From NCBI GenBank assembly GCA_903882345.1, contig CAIRWO010000081.1, positions 1 to 20,194 on the forward strand: a DNA stretch of 20,194 nucleotides. Reading direction: 5' to 3'. The position numbers and the translations under genes were made by a program. Source of the stretch: Candidatus Omnitrophota bacterium. Lineage in GTDB: Bacteria; Omnitrophota; Gorgyraeia; Gygaellales; Profunditerraquicolaceae. A model generated the notes under the pieces. That model did no database searches, had not been told where the DNA came from, and worked only from the letters and a program-made list of their open reading frames with translations. This document shows, piece by piece, positions 1 through 7,437 of the stretch. The first letter of the stretch is position 1; each line of letters starts with the position of its first letter.

Positions 1-1356
1 AAGCTTTTTTAAGACATTAAAGATCCTCCGCGGAGAAAGATAAAATTTTCTCATCGCAAGCCTTCTTAGATATTCCACCTCTTGCGGCTTTATTGCCCCC
101 ATATCAAGTATATAATTATTTTGTTCGTACATCCGCCAGTTCTCTGTAGCCAACCATCCTTTTTCCCTGGCTATTTTATAAAGCTGGGTTGACGGCCAGG
201 GGACAGCACAGTAGAATTGGCAGAAATCTATGCCCAGCTTATTCAGCCATTTTATAGTATACAAGCCTGTCTGCATGGTTTCTCCCGGCAGGCCAAAGAT
301 TACATGCGCCGTGACTTCCAATCCTGCTTTCTTTGCCAGCCTGACTGCATCCTCGATCTGGCCTACGGTAATGTTTTTATTATTCCTGTCCAGGATATCC
401 TGACTTGCAGATTCTATGCCATAGCCGATCATCCAGCAGCCGGCCAGCTTCATTAACTGCAGCAGTTTATAATCAACCTTATCTACGCGGCTATTACAAG
501 CCCAGCGAACATCCAATTTCCTGTCTATTATTTCATTACATAATTTCTCGACATAGCCCTTGCGTTCCGTAAAAGACTCGCTCCAGACAAGAAAATTCCT
601 GACTTTAAATTTTCCCTTTACGTACGCCAACTCATCGGCAACTATTTTAAAATCCCTTAACCTGAGCTGAACACCGTAAAAGGGCTTTGCCGGACAGAAT
701 ATGCAAGAATGGCTGCAACCCTTGGAAGTAGTGACCAGAAGAAAAGGCTCTCCGCTTAACGGCAAGAAATAATTCTTCACATTAATTAACTGCCAGGCTG
801 GAAAGGGCAGCTTGTCTAGGTCTTCATCAAAACCGCGGTCAGGATTATGCTTTATCCCTGTAGCAGAACGAAATGAAAGGCCTTTTATCAAAGAACAATC
901 GCACCCGTCATGTTTTAACCTGTTTACAAGCTCAAGAAGACAGAATTCCGGCTCTCCGCGGATCACATAATCCAAATGGTGACACAGAGAGAACGCCTCA
1001 TCGGGTAAAACTGTTACATGCAAACCAAAGACTAATGTTTTTATTACCGGATTAACTTCCTTGGCTATCCTTGCACAGTCAAGATCGGAATATATGGAAG
1101 CTGTGGCGGTATTGATCACAATAAGGTCAGGCTTAAAAGCAGCGATGCTGCGGCTTAACTGTTCATACGACAGATCATCAACTATGCAGTCATCTAATTT
1201 TACTTCTACGTCTTCCTTCAAAAGCATGGCTGCCATTGTTGCAAGAGTAACCGGGGGCCATACTGTTGTCCAGGCACCCTTACGCTGCATACACCTGCCT
1301 TCCCTGACCATCTTTATGCCGTTAGCGGCCGGAGGATTAACAAGATATACCTTCAT
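1..1356 (-). CDS. B12-binding-domain radical SAM protein (partial, 3' end beyond window)
   Basis: My translation from the ATG at 1356 gives 452 codons without a stop, so the C-terminus lies outside the window. The N-terminal ~180 residues look like the Rossmann-type cobalamin-binding domain that precedes many radical SAM enzymes (start MKVYLVNPPAANG; a GLHVTVLPDEAF stretch near residue 107 where relatives have GGPH-type sequence). The radical SAM cluster motif is C214-x3-C218-x2-C221 (GCSHSCIFC), followed by YGIESAS and HVIFGLPGET stretches typical of this class. Family members carry out methylation, cyclisation or rearrangement of lipids, cofactors and natural products; the substrate cannot be told from sequence. 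The start overlaps the stop of the upstream methyltransferase as ATGA, so the two are probably translationally coupled, and both follow a GT9 and a GT-C protein, which suggests lipid or glycan modification. The role is inference; the family call is firm. Confidence 0.88.
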   Translation of the reverse strand, partial: MKVYLVNPPAANGIKMVREGRCMQRKGAWTTVWPPVTLATMAAMLLKEDVEVKLDDCIVDDLSYEQLSRSIAAFKPDLIVINTATASIYSDLDCARIAKEVNPVIKTLVFGLHVTVLPDEAFSLCHHLDYVIRGEPEFCLLELVNRLKHDGCDCSLIKGLSFRSATGIKHNPDRGFDEDLDKLPFPAWQLINVKNYFLPLSGEPFLLVTTSKGCSHSCIFCPAKPFYGVQLRLRDFKIVADELAYVKGKFKVRNFLVWSESFTERKGYVEKLCNEIIDRKLDVRWACNSRVDKVDYKLLQLMKLAGCWMIGYGIESASQDILDRNNKNITVGQIEDAVRLAKKAGLEVTAHVIFGLPGETMQTGLYTIKWLNKLGIDFCQFYCAVPWPSTQLYKIAREKGWLATENWRMYEQNNYILDMGAIKPQEVEYLRRLAMRKFYLSPRRIFNVLKKL

Positions 1357-2072
1357 TTTTCTGCTGTTATGAATAGCGAACCTGCGATCTCTTTTAAAGG
1401 GGTCTTTTCAAGAAAAAGACCTGCCCTGTTAACTGCCCTGACTAAAGTTGATGGGGTGTAAGGATGCAAGAAATCAAACGGTTTGATGAATATATTTTTG
1501 AAGCCGTTTTTTTTCAATATTTTCTTCAATTTCCAGCGGCAGAATGCTGTTTCATTGGGAGAATCTCCGGCTAGTTTTTTGATGAATTTCACTTTCTTCT
1601 GGAGAAAAATATGCGGGTTAAGCATGTTGGGTTCGGAGAAAGCGAGCCTGCCTCCTTTTTTCAGGACGCGGAATATTTCTCTTAGCGCATTATCAACGTC
1701 CAGATGATGCAAAATAGAATTACCCAGTACCAGGTTTAGGCTCTGTCCTCTAACCGGAAGGTAGTCGACATCTGAAACAAAAAAAACGATCCCTTTCCCT
1801 CCCGCCACCTTTTGTCTGGCTATATTAAGCATATTATAAGATAAATCAGTGGCAAGCAAGCTTAATCCAAGCTTAAGCAGGGCCTTGCTATATTCTCCGG
1901 TACCACAGCCAATCTCAAGTATCCTTAAGCCGGGCCTCAGGCTGCAATAATCTTCAAATAAAGCTATTCGTCTCTGTACGCGTAAAGCGCCGACAGGCTT
2001 CAGGTAAACATTGAGCCCGCTGTCAAAGCTTCCTGCCACGCGGTCAAAATATGCCTTTTCTCCTGATCTCAT
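1353..2072 (-). CDS. Class I SAM-dependent methyltransferase
   Basis: A 239-residue protein with a standard methyltransferase-11 type core. The SAM-binding motif I is ILEIGCGTG at residues 51-59, an acidic residue ends strand 2 (TDLS, near 76), SILHHLD lies at 119-125, and VLKKGGRLAF at 136-145. The C-terminal part (about 150-239) is basic and may hold the substrate site. The chosen ATG at 2072 has a good Shine-Dalgarno, AGAGGAAG, about 6-7 nt upstream, and lies within the end of the GT9 gene (29-nt overlap). The stop overlaps the start of the B12 radical SAM gene as ATGA. Unlike the two methyltransferases at 8621-9523 and 11845-12747 it has no N-terminal zinc ribbon. Its acceptor is unknown; context suggests a lipid, sugar or product of the adjacent radical SAM enzyme. 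Confidence 0.88.
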   Translation of the reverse strand: MRSGEKAYFDRVAGSFDSGLNVYLKPVGALRVQRRIALFEDYCSLRPGLRILEIGCGTGEYSKALLKLGLSLLATDLSYNMLNIARQKVAGGKGIVFFVSDVDYLPVRGQSLNLVLGNSILHHLDVDNALREIFRVLKKGGRLAFSEPNMLNPHIFLQKKVKFIKKLAGDSPNETAFCRWKLKKILKKNGFKNIFIKPFDFLHPYTPSTLVRAVNRAGLFLEKTPLKEIAGSLFITAEK

Positions 2073-3219
2073 CTAGGACTTCCTCTGGTTTTATCTCTCT
2101 CAGGCAACGTTGATTATGTCCACAGTTAGCGGATTTATATTTCTTGATTCTTATGCATGGGCTGCAGCTAAAATCACGATAGAATATAGTGTCAAACTCG
2201 CCTTCCGGCCCGTAGATAACCGGGGTTTCCGGGCCAAAGAAAGAAATGGTCGGAATGCCCAAATATGCCGCCAAATGCAACGGCCCGCTGTCATTGGATA
2301 TAAACAGCCTTGATTTCCCGATTAAGTAGGCAAGCTGCGCCAGGGAAAACTTTCCGGCAAAATTATGGACGCTGGCTTTTTTTTCGGAAGAAACCAATGC
2401 TATCGTGCTATCAACATACGATAAATCGTCCTCTGAGCCTATGAATATTATCTGCGCTGAATTTTTCTCGATTAAGCCTTCTGCCAAAGCAACAAAATAT
2501 TCCTTTGGCCAACGCCTCAACAGGCAGAGTTCGCTTACGTTTATGTTTAGCAAAACCAGATTTCCGGAATTTAACAATGCTTTTTTCTTCAGTAAATCAT
2601 TAACCTGCGCCTCTTCTTGCTTGCCGCCGGTATTTAATTTAAGTGCGGCTGCCGGGGCATCCGTACCGGCACCGACTAAACCTGCCAAGTCAAGAAAAGA
2701 TTTCTTTAGCTTTTCGTTTTCCTTAAACCTTACTGTGTCCGTAAAACAATCCCCCCTCCAGATGCCGCCGTATCTAAAACCTATCCTCTTTTTTGCATTG
2801 ATCAGGCAAGAAACTATGGCTGAAAAACGGGCGGTGAATTCGAGATCAAATGAAACATCGAAAGACCTCCTGCTTAAAGAAAAGACTGGTTTGGCCAATT
2901 CCGCGAATAAGCGCAGCGGGCTTCTTATATCAATACTGATTACTTCATCAAAAAGCCCTGACATTTCAAAAATTTGCCTGTTCTGTTTTAAGGTTAGGGC
3001 ACAAATGTATGCGTCCGGGAACTTCCTGCGGATAACTTGAAAAAAATCGTATGCCAGGATTATGCTACCGAAGCCCCAGAATTTAATAACCAATATTTTA
3101 TTAAACTTGCCTCCTTCTGAAACAGGGGGCCTCCTTCGGGGGGGCTTAAACATAAATAGGATTAAGCATAATAAAAAACCTAAATATTTATCTAATAGCC
3201 GCAGATATTTAATTTTCAT
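2044..3219 (-). CDS. Glycosyltransferase family 9 (heptosyltransferase-like) protein
   Basis: A 391-residue protein of the GT9 (ADP-heptose:LPS heptosyltransferase) superfamily, which adds sugars to lipid A core or related surface glycans at the inner face of the cytoplasmic membrane. Signs of the family are the N-domain start KILVIKFWGFGS (41-52), RRWPKEYF (235-242), and the donor-site region SNDSGPLHLA (308-317) followed by FFGPETPVIYGP (327-338). A hydrophobic stretch at about 12-25 could anchor it to the membrane. Near the C-terminus four cysteines are spaced C352-x2-C355-x10-C366-x5-C372. The start overlaps the stop of the TPR/GT-C gene (ATGA). It is a clear paralogue of the GT9 protein at 10639-11841, sharing even the D-x-YLG N-terminal pattern. 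The exact donor and acceptor are unknown; heptose transfer should not be assumed. Confidence 0.9.
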   Translation of the reverse strand: MKIKYLRLLDKYLGFLLCLILFMFKPPRRRPPVSEGGKFNKILVIKFWGFGSIILAYDFFQVIRRKFPDAYICALTLKQNRQIFEMSGLFDEVISIDIRSPLRLFAELAKPVFSLSRRSFDVSFDLEFTARFSAIVSCLINAKKRIGFRYGGIWRGDCFTDTVRFKENEKLKKSFLDLAGLVGAGTDAPAAALKLNTGGKQEEAQVNDLLKKKALLNSGNLVLLNINVSELCLLRRWPKEYFVALAEGLIEKNSAQIIFIGSEDDLSYVDSTIALVSSEKKASVHNFAGKFSLAQLAYLIGKSRLFISNDSGPLHLAAYLGIPTISFFGPETPVIYGPEGEFDTIFYRDFSCSPCIRIKKYKSANCGHNQRCLREIKPEEVLDEIRRKGIF

Positions 3220-5033
3220 TCTAGCTGGTCTTCTTTTTCCATTATTACCTCAGCTTGCGCAAGATCATTTATATTATAATAAAGTACAGCAAGGTTATGC
3301 AAGGCTGCCTTATTGCGAGGGTCTAATTTAAGCGCGTCATTATAGGCATTTATGGCCGCGCGGTAATGCCCGGTTTTGGCAAAAATTATGCCTTTAAGCG
3401 TATAAAGCATTGGGGTAGGAGAAGACTCCAGCGCCCGGTCGAGATCCATTATCGCGTCATAGAATTCCCCGTTCATAAACCGCGAAATGGCCTTTGCTTC
3501 TTGCGCTGACAGCCACGGTTCGATTTTCTCTTCATACGGCCTGCCGGTCTTGCGGGCCAGGTCCTTTAGCCTGAGGTTCGCCTGCCAGCAAAACCTGTCA
3601 AGGCGCAAGGCTTGCCTATAGGCATTTTCCGCCTCAGCAAATTCTCCGGTTTTTTTATAAATATCCCCCCGCAAAATATAGATGCTCGTATTCTCGGGAT
3701 CATACTTTAACATATTTTCCGTTTCAATAAGCGCCTCTTTGCATAACCCTTTTTCGCCTAAAGCGATGGCATAATTGAAACGCGGGATCAGGCTGATATC
3801 CGCACGGACGAATTTCAAATTATAACGATAGAAATCCAGCTGATTTCTCCAGTGTAAACTATTAACAAACGCCAGCGCAGCGTAAATAATTATGGCGCTT
3901 ACCGCGACTAAAACTTTAAACTTTTTAAGCCGCAGGATAGAATACGCCAAAATGACAAAAAAACCTATTGAGGCAAAATATACCCAGTGTTCTTCCATCG
4001 CAATATTGGAGCCGAACTTATACATGCTTTTTAATAAATGCGATAGAGACAAGACAAACCACGAGATGCCAAAAAACAAAACAAAATTTTTCTGCCTGAC
4101 AGATAAAATTAATACCGCGGCCGCGATGCCCGAAGCCAGGATACAGGCAGGCAAAACCAGGTAAGACAGCTGAAAAGAAGGAATAAGGGGTATCGTCCGT
4201 AATATATGGAGATGCTGGGGCAAGACGAGCAGCTTGGCATACCCGATGAGCACGCGGGAAAAGTTTATTGCGTCTAAAAGAAAATAAGACGAACTGTATG
4301 GCAGCATTTTCAAGGGGGCAAGTATACTTAACCGTAACATCGCGTAAATCACGATCATGCCGGCGAATATAAAAAAATGTAAAAATACAGAATCCCGGGG
4401 GATCTTTGTCCTGATGCCCGCAAAGAAAATAACAAACGGCACAAGTATAAGGAACCCCGCCTCCTTCGAAATCAAGGCAAGCATAAAACTAAATATTGCG
4501 ATAATAAATGCGCTGCCTTTGCGTAAGGCAAGGTACTTAATATAGAACAGCACCGTCATTAAAGTAAACAGGCTGACAAGCAACTCCGCTCCTCCTGATA
4601 TGGAACTTACGGATTCCGTATGCAGAGGATGCACGCAGAAAAGAATACTGCTTAATAAAGCCAGAGAAAAATCAGAAAACAACCGGTTTAGAAGGCAAAA
4701 TACGAGAAACGCGACGATAGAATGGAAGAGAATATTGGTAAGATGGTAACCAAAGGGATTCAGGCCCCATACCCGATAATTTAATGCAAACGACAAAGTC
4801 TGCAGAGGGCGGTAGTAATTATAGGTCTTTTCTGCGTGCATGACGGATGGCAGGTATTCATCCGTGGTAAAAAGCACAGGGATATACTTAAGGCTCTTTA
4901 TATATACATTTTGCGTAATTAATATTTTATCATCAAACAGGAATTCACCGTTTATCGAGCCGGAATAAATGACCAGTGCAATCAGTAGCAACAGCAGGAA
5001 TATGCTTATTTTTGAAAATCGGGACTTATCCAT
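3216..5033 (-). CDS. TMTC-like multipass membrane protein with C-terminal TPR repeats (putative GT-C glycosyltransferase)
   Basis: A 605-residue protein. Residues 1-~400 are strongly hydrophobic with roughly ten membrane segments; residues ~415-605 form tetratricopeptide repeats (for example AENAYRQALRLD near 468-479 and AINAYNDALKLDPRN near 560-574). The first extracytoplasmic loop carries FLFDDKILI with D34-D35, followed by YYRPL (73-77), HPLHTESVSSI (135-145) and SKEAG (189-193). This order matches the GT-C fold O-mannosyltransferase-like TMTC/DUF1736 group, which uses polyprenyl-linked sugars and whose acidic pair in loop 1 is catalytic. Bacterial members are poorly characterised; protein or surface glycan glycosylation is the likely role. 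The gene starts only about 10 nt after a long inverted repeat and has no obvious Shine-Dalgarno. It overlaps the following GT9 gene by 4 nt. Confidence 0.85.
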   Translation of the reverse strand: MDKSRFSKISIFLLLLLIALVIYSGSINGEFLFDDKILITQNVYIKSLKYIPVLFTTDEYLPSVMHAEKTYNYYRPLQTLSFALNYRVWGLNPFGYHLTNILFHSIVAFLVFCLLNRLFSDFSLALLSSILFCVHPLHTESVSSISGGAELLVSLFTLMTVLFYIKYLALRKGSAFIIAIFSFMLALISKEAGFLILVPFVIFFAGIRTKIPRDSVFLHFFIFAGMIVIYAMLRLSILAPLKMLPYSSSYFLLDAINFSRVLIGYAKLLVLPQHLHILRTIPLIPSFQLSYLVLPACILASGIAAAVLILSVRQKNFVLFFGISWFVLSLSHLLKSMYKFGSNIAMEEHWVYFASIGFFVILAYSILRLKKFKVLVAVSAIIIYAALAFVNSLHWRNQLDFYRYNLKFVRADISLIPRFNYAIALGEKGLCKEALIETENMLKYDPENTSIYILRGDIYKKTGEFAEAENAYRQALRLDRFCWQANLRLKDLARKTGRPYEEKIEPWLSAQEAKAISRFMNGEFYDAIMDLDRALESSPTPMLYTLKGIIFAKTGHYRAAINAYNDALKLDPRNKAALHNLAVLYYNINDLAQAEVIMEKEDQLE

Positions 5034-5042
5034 TTATTTTCT

Positions 5043-5095
5043 AAAAGAAAGCCCCTGTAAAAATATTGCTTAAAGCATTACAGGGACTTTCTTTT
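5043..5095 (-). terminator. Long inverted repeat, probable terminator/attenuator after the small basic protein gene
   Basis: Positions 5043-5060 pair with 5078-5095 in an 18-position stem with a single internal mismatch (5052/5086), around a 17-nt loop that can itself form a 4-bp hairpin (5067-5070 with 5074-5077). Read on the minus strand it lies just after the small gene stop at 5106 and its 3' arm ends in a T-rich tract, much of which is inside the stem. An A-rich 5' arm means it could also terminate transcription from the opposite direction, but no plus-strand gene is seen. The next gene starts at 5033, so there is little room for a separate promoter, which makes partial readthrough or attenuation plausible. 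Confidence 0.7.
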
Positions 5096-5105
5096 TTATA
5101 GACCA

Positions 5106-5348
5106 CTATCTCTTCTTTGCTTTCTTGCCGCCTCTCTTCATCTTGGCGCAGGAAACATCACCGCGTTTGTCGATGAAATAGAGATACCCCTCTTTTCTCT
5201 TGATACCACATTTTGCTACTTTTTTCGGGCCGCCTCCCTTCTTTCCGCCTCTTGCCATCTTGGCGCAGGAAACATCACCCTGTTTATCAAGATAATAGAG
5301 ATACCCCTTTGCTCTCTTTATTCCGACTTTCATGACTTTTTCTGCCAT
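5106..5348 (-). CDS. Small, very basic protein of two 39-residue repeats, function unknown
   Basis: An 80-residue protein with 26 Lys/Arg and only 6 Asp/Glu. It consists of two copies of a 39-residue unit (about residues 4-42 and 43-80), each with the order GIKR-x2-GYLY, a D-K-x-GDVSCAKM core (21-31 and 60-70) and a Lys/Gly-rich tail with RGGKK. Cysteines are at 28, 47 and 67; C28 and C67 are at equivalent repeat positions. A G/A-rich Shine-Dalgarno (GAGGGGGTGA) lies about 10 nt before the ATG at 5348. The gene follows nadX after a 36-nt gap and is closed by a strong inverted repeat, so it could be a separate or terminal transcription unit. I do not recognise a characterised family. The charge suggests nucleic acid or ribosome binding, but this is only inference. 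Confidence 0.8.
   Translation of the reverse strand: MAEKVMKVGIKRAKGYLYYLDKQGDVSCAKMARGGKKGGGPKKVAKCGIKRKEGYLYFIDKRGDVSCAKMKRGGKKAKKR
5109..5339 (-). repeat. Tandem 117-nt coding repeat (two units) in the small basic protein gene
   Basis: The two halves of the gene are offset by exactly 117 nt. The best conserved block, at 5140-5162 and 5257-5279, is identical over 23 nt and encodes most of the GDVSCAKM core. The flanking bases differ mostly by substitutions, so the duplication is not brand new but the core has been kept at nucleotide level. Confidence 0.85.
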
Positions 5349-5384
5349 ATTCTCAATTCACCCCCTCTCGTTTTAGAATTTATT

Positions 5385-6209
5385 TTAAGTGCCTATCCTT
5401 ACAGGCGCTAAAATCTGTTTTAACACCGCAGCTGCCGACAACACTGCCAGGAAGCTTGTCTTGCGATTATCGGGATGCGGGATATTTTCGGTACGGGTAA
5501 AGATCGTCCCCGCTTCCGAAATAACTTCAATCTCATGGATATTCCTCTTCACGGACGGCGAGGCAATGATCTTGACTGCCGTTTTTTTTGCGCCGATGCC
5601 TGCCAGGCTTAATACTGCTGCAACGTTAATATTCTGGGGAAAAGATCTTACCGCCTGTTCCGCAGACCCTGAGAAAATAACCGTGTCTTTTCTGATTGTC
5701 TTTAGATTTATCCGCTTTTCTTCAATGGCCTTTACGCCGGAAAAAGATGCGGGGTTCTTACGCGTTATAAGGGTTACCTTGATGATCCTGCCCATCTTAG
5801 CTGCTTTTAAGGCATCGATGCCGGCAATTGCTCCGCTGGGGATATAAACCCGTGATTTTTTAAGCTTTGCCAAGGCGCTTAATTCTTTTAAGTGCCCGGT
5901 AATGCCTCCCGTGCTCATGATCATAATATCGCGGCTGCGGCAGGAAACCTTTTTGGCAATTTCCCACGCGCAAAGGCTGGAAGCAGACTCGATCACCAGG
6001 CCTGATCTAGTAATCAATGCATCTAAGTTGCCGACTGCGATTTTTTTGCTTCCTGAAACAGCTAGAGATAACTTTTGAGCCTTCACGGCATCTAAATCGT
6101 AAAGTGCGGCAAGCCTCGCCTGCCCTGAAAATTCCTTCATAATTATCTTGGCGAGCGATGTGCCGATGGCCCCGCAACCAACAATACCTATATTTAATAC
6201 CTTAGACAT
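5385..6209 (-). CDS. nadX: L-aspartate dehydrogenase
   Basis: A 274-residue NAD(P)-dependent enzyme that oxidises L-aspartate to iminoaspartate, the precursor that quinolinate synthase (NadA) uses for NAD. The N-terminal Rossmann fold has GCGAIG at 11-16 and an acidic strand end (LYDLD). The family signatures follow: PSGAIAGIDA (124-133), FSGSAEQAVRSFPQNINVAA (179-198), H225 in NIHEIE, and HPDNRKTSFLA (245-255). The length is that of typical NadX/DUF108 proteins. The ATG at 6209 overlaps the end of panC by 16 nt. No nadA or nadC is in the window, so the NAD role rests on family knowledge. Its coupling to panC puts two aspartate- or beta-alanine-linked cofactor routes together. An alternative is a catabolic or ammonia-assimilating aspartate dehydrogenase. 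Confidence 0.9.
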   Translation of the reverse strand: MSKVLNIGIVGCGAIGTSLAKIIMKEFSGQARLAALYDLDAVKAQKLSLAVSGSKKIAVGNLDALITRSGLVIESASSLCAWEIAKKVSCRSRDIMIMSTGGITGHLKELSALAKLKKSRVYIPSGAIAGIDALKAAKMGRIIKVTLITRKNPASFSGVKAIEEKRINLKTIRKDTVIFSGSAEQAVRSFPQNINVAAVLSLAGIGAKKTAVKIIASPSVKRNIHEIEVISEAGTIFTRTENIPHPDNRKTSFLAVLSAAAVLKQILAPVRIGT

Positions 6210-7039
6210 ATATTATCTATGAGCCTTGTTTTGCCTATCCAAACCGCCACAGCCGTAAGACAGCCATCTGAGATCCGCTTAACCGGCTTTAGATTATCCG
6301 GATCAACAACTGCAACATAATCAATCCTAGTTGATTTTTTACTGCTTATAAGCCGTTTCATTGCCGATATAATCCCGGCCGCATTCCTGGCCCCGGAAAC
6401 AGCCAGCTTTTTTGCCAGCCTTAGCGATTCAGACAATACTAAAGCGTCTTTACGTTCTTCTCTGCTCAGGTAAAGATTTCTCGAGCTCAAGGCCAAGCCG
6501 CCTCTTTCCCTGACCGTAGGGATAACTCTGATCTTAACGGGGATGTTCAGGTCTACAGCCATCCGCTTGATGATCACTACCTGCTGAGCGTCTTTTTGAC
6601 CGAAATATGCGCTGTCCGGCCTAACAATGTTGAATAATTTAGCGACGACCGTAGCAACGCCCTGGAAATGGCCGGGCCTTGATTTTCCGCATAATAAATT
6701 GCTCAGTTCTTCAACATAAACATAAGTTTTGAATCCGGCGGCATACATACCCGATACGGACGGATAAAAAATAAAATCAACGCCTGCTTTTTCGCAAAGA
6801 GAAATATCATTGTTTAGCGGCCGCGGGTAACGCCTGAAATCTTCATCGGGGCCGAATTGTACGGGATTCACAAAGATGCTTACAACGGTAATATCATTAT
6901 CTTTGCACGAGCGGCGGATAAGGCTGGAGTGTCCTTTATGCAACGCCCCCATCGTCGGTACAAAACCTATGGTCTTTTTGTCCGCCTTAAGTCTTTTAAT
7001 AATCACCTGCATTTGACGAGGGCTGCGTATAATTTTCAT
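6194..7039 (-). CDS. panC: Pantothenate synthetase (pantoate--beta-alanine ligase)
   Basis: A 281-residue enzyme joining pantoate and beta-alanine with ATP to make pantothenate for coenzyme A. All main motifs are present: PTMGALHKGH (28-37, with the HIGH-type histidines 34 and 37), FVNPVQFGP (56-64), RPGHFQGVATVV (121-132), FGQKDAQQ (146-153), and ALSSRN (183-188). The usual RE-x-DGLA stretch reads RERGGLA here (177-183), a Gly where most relatives have Asp. The start overlaps the folK stop as ATGA, and the last 16 nt overlap nadX. Pairing of folK and panC is a common bacterial arrangement. panB and panD are not in this window. Confidence 0.96.
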   Translation of the reverse strand: MKIIRSPRQMQVIIKRLKADKKTIGFVPTMGALHKGHSSLIRRSCKDNDITVVSIFVNPVQFGPDEDFRRYPRPLNNDISLCEKAGVDFIFYPSVSGMYAAGFKTYVYVEELSNLLCGKSRPGHFQGVATVVAKLFNIVRPDSAYFGQKDAQQVVIIKRMAVDLNIPVKIRVIPTVRERGGLALSSRNLYLSREERKDALVLSESLRLAKKLAVSGARNAAGIISAMKRLISSKKSTRIDYVAVVDPDNLKPVKRISDGCLTAVAVWIGKTRLIDNICLRY

Positions 7040-7437
7040 ATTATTTCCGCTAGAGGCTTTAAAACAAAATTCCGGAAAAACAGCCTAGGATGAGGCACCG
7101 TAAGAATCTTGGTCTTAATCGTCCTTTCTCCGTAAAATAGTATATCCAGGTCAATGGTGCGCGGGCCGTTAAATACATTCTCTTTACGGCCAAGCTCCCA
7201 TTCAATTTTTTTTAGTTGCTTAAGGAACATCAAAGGCGAAAGATTGGTTTTGACTTTGATTGCAGCGTTTAAAAATTTCCCCTGGCCAGCAGGACCGCCT
7301 ACAGGATCAGTTATAAAAAACCGGGAAACTTTAATGACTTTGGTGCGTTTCAATGACTTGATTTTATTTATCGCCGAAATTAGGTTTTTGCTCCGCTTGC
7401 CGAGGTTAGAACCGATGCCTAAGTAGCAAATTTCCAT
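7036..7437 (-). CDS. folK: 2-amino-4-hydroxy-6-hydroxymethyldihydropteridine pyrophosphokinase (HPPK)
   Basis: A 133-residue enzyme that transfers pyrophosphate from ATP to 6-hydroxymethyl-7,8-dihydropterin in folate synthesis. The family signatures are the N-terminal YLGIGSNLGKR (5-15), FLNAAI (55-60), the ATP/Mg-binding GPRTIDLDILFYG (91-103) and HPRLFFRNFVLKPL (116-129). It is somewhat shorter than typical HPPK (about 150-160 residues), ending right after PLAEII. The ATG shares one base with the dapL stop (TGATG) and the stop overlaps the panC start (ATGA), so it is translationally coupled on both sides. folP and folB are not seen here. Confidence 0.95.
   Translation of the reverse strand: MEICYLGIGSNLGKRSKNLISAINKIKSLKRTKVIKVSRFFITDPVGGPAGQGKFLNAAIKVKTNLSPLMFLKQLKKIEWELGRKENVFNGPRTIDLDILFYGERTIKTKILTVPHPRLFFRNFVLKPLAEII

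Noticed and set aside
217..1372. Plus-strand open frames at 217-456, 873-1055 and 1061-1372
   Set aside because: The minus strand holds a continuous 452-codon B12 radical SAM frame with intact cysteine motif across the same stretch.
2405..3040. 211-codon open frame on the plus strand
   Set aside because: Lies wholly antisense to the GT9 gene, whose protein has clear family motifs; low-complexity Ser/Lys/Phe-rich translation without any recognised domain.
5389..5847. 152-codon open frame on the plus strand
   Set aside because: Antisense to nadX, which has all family motifs.
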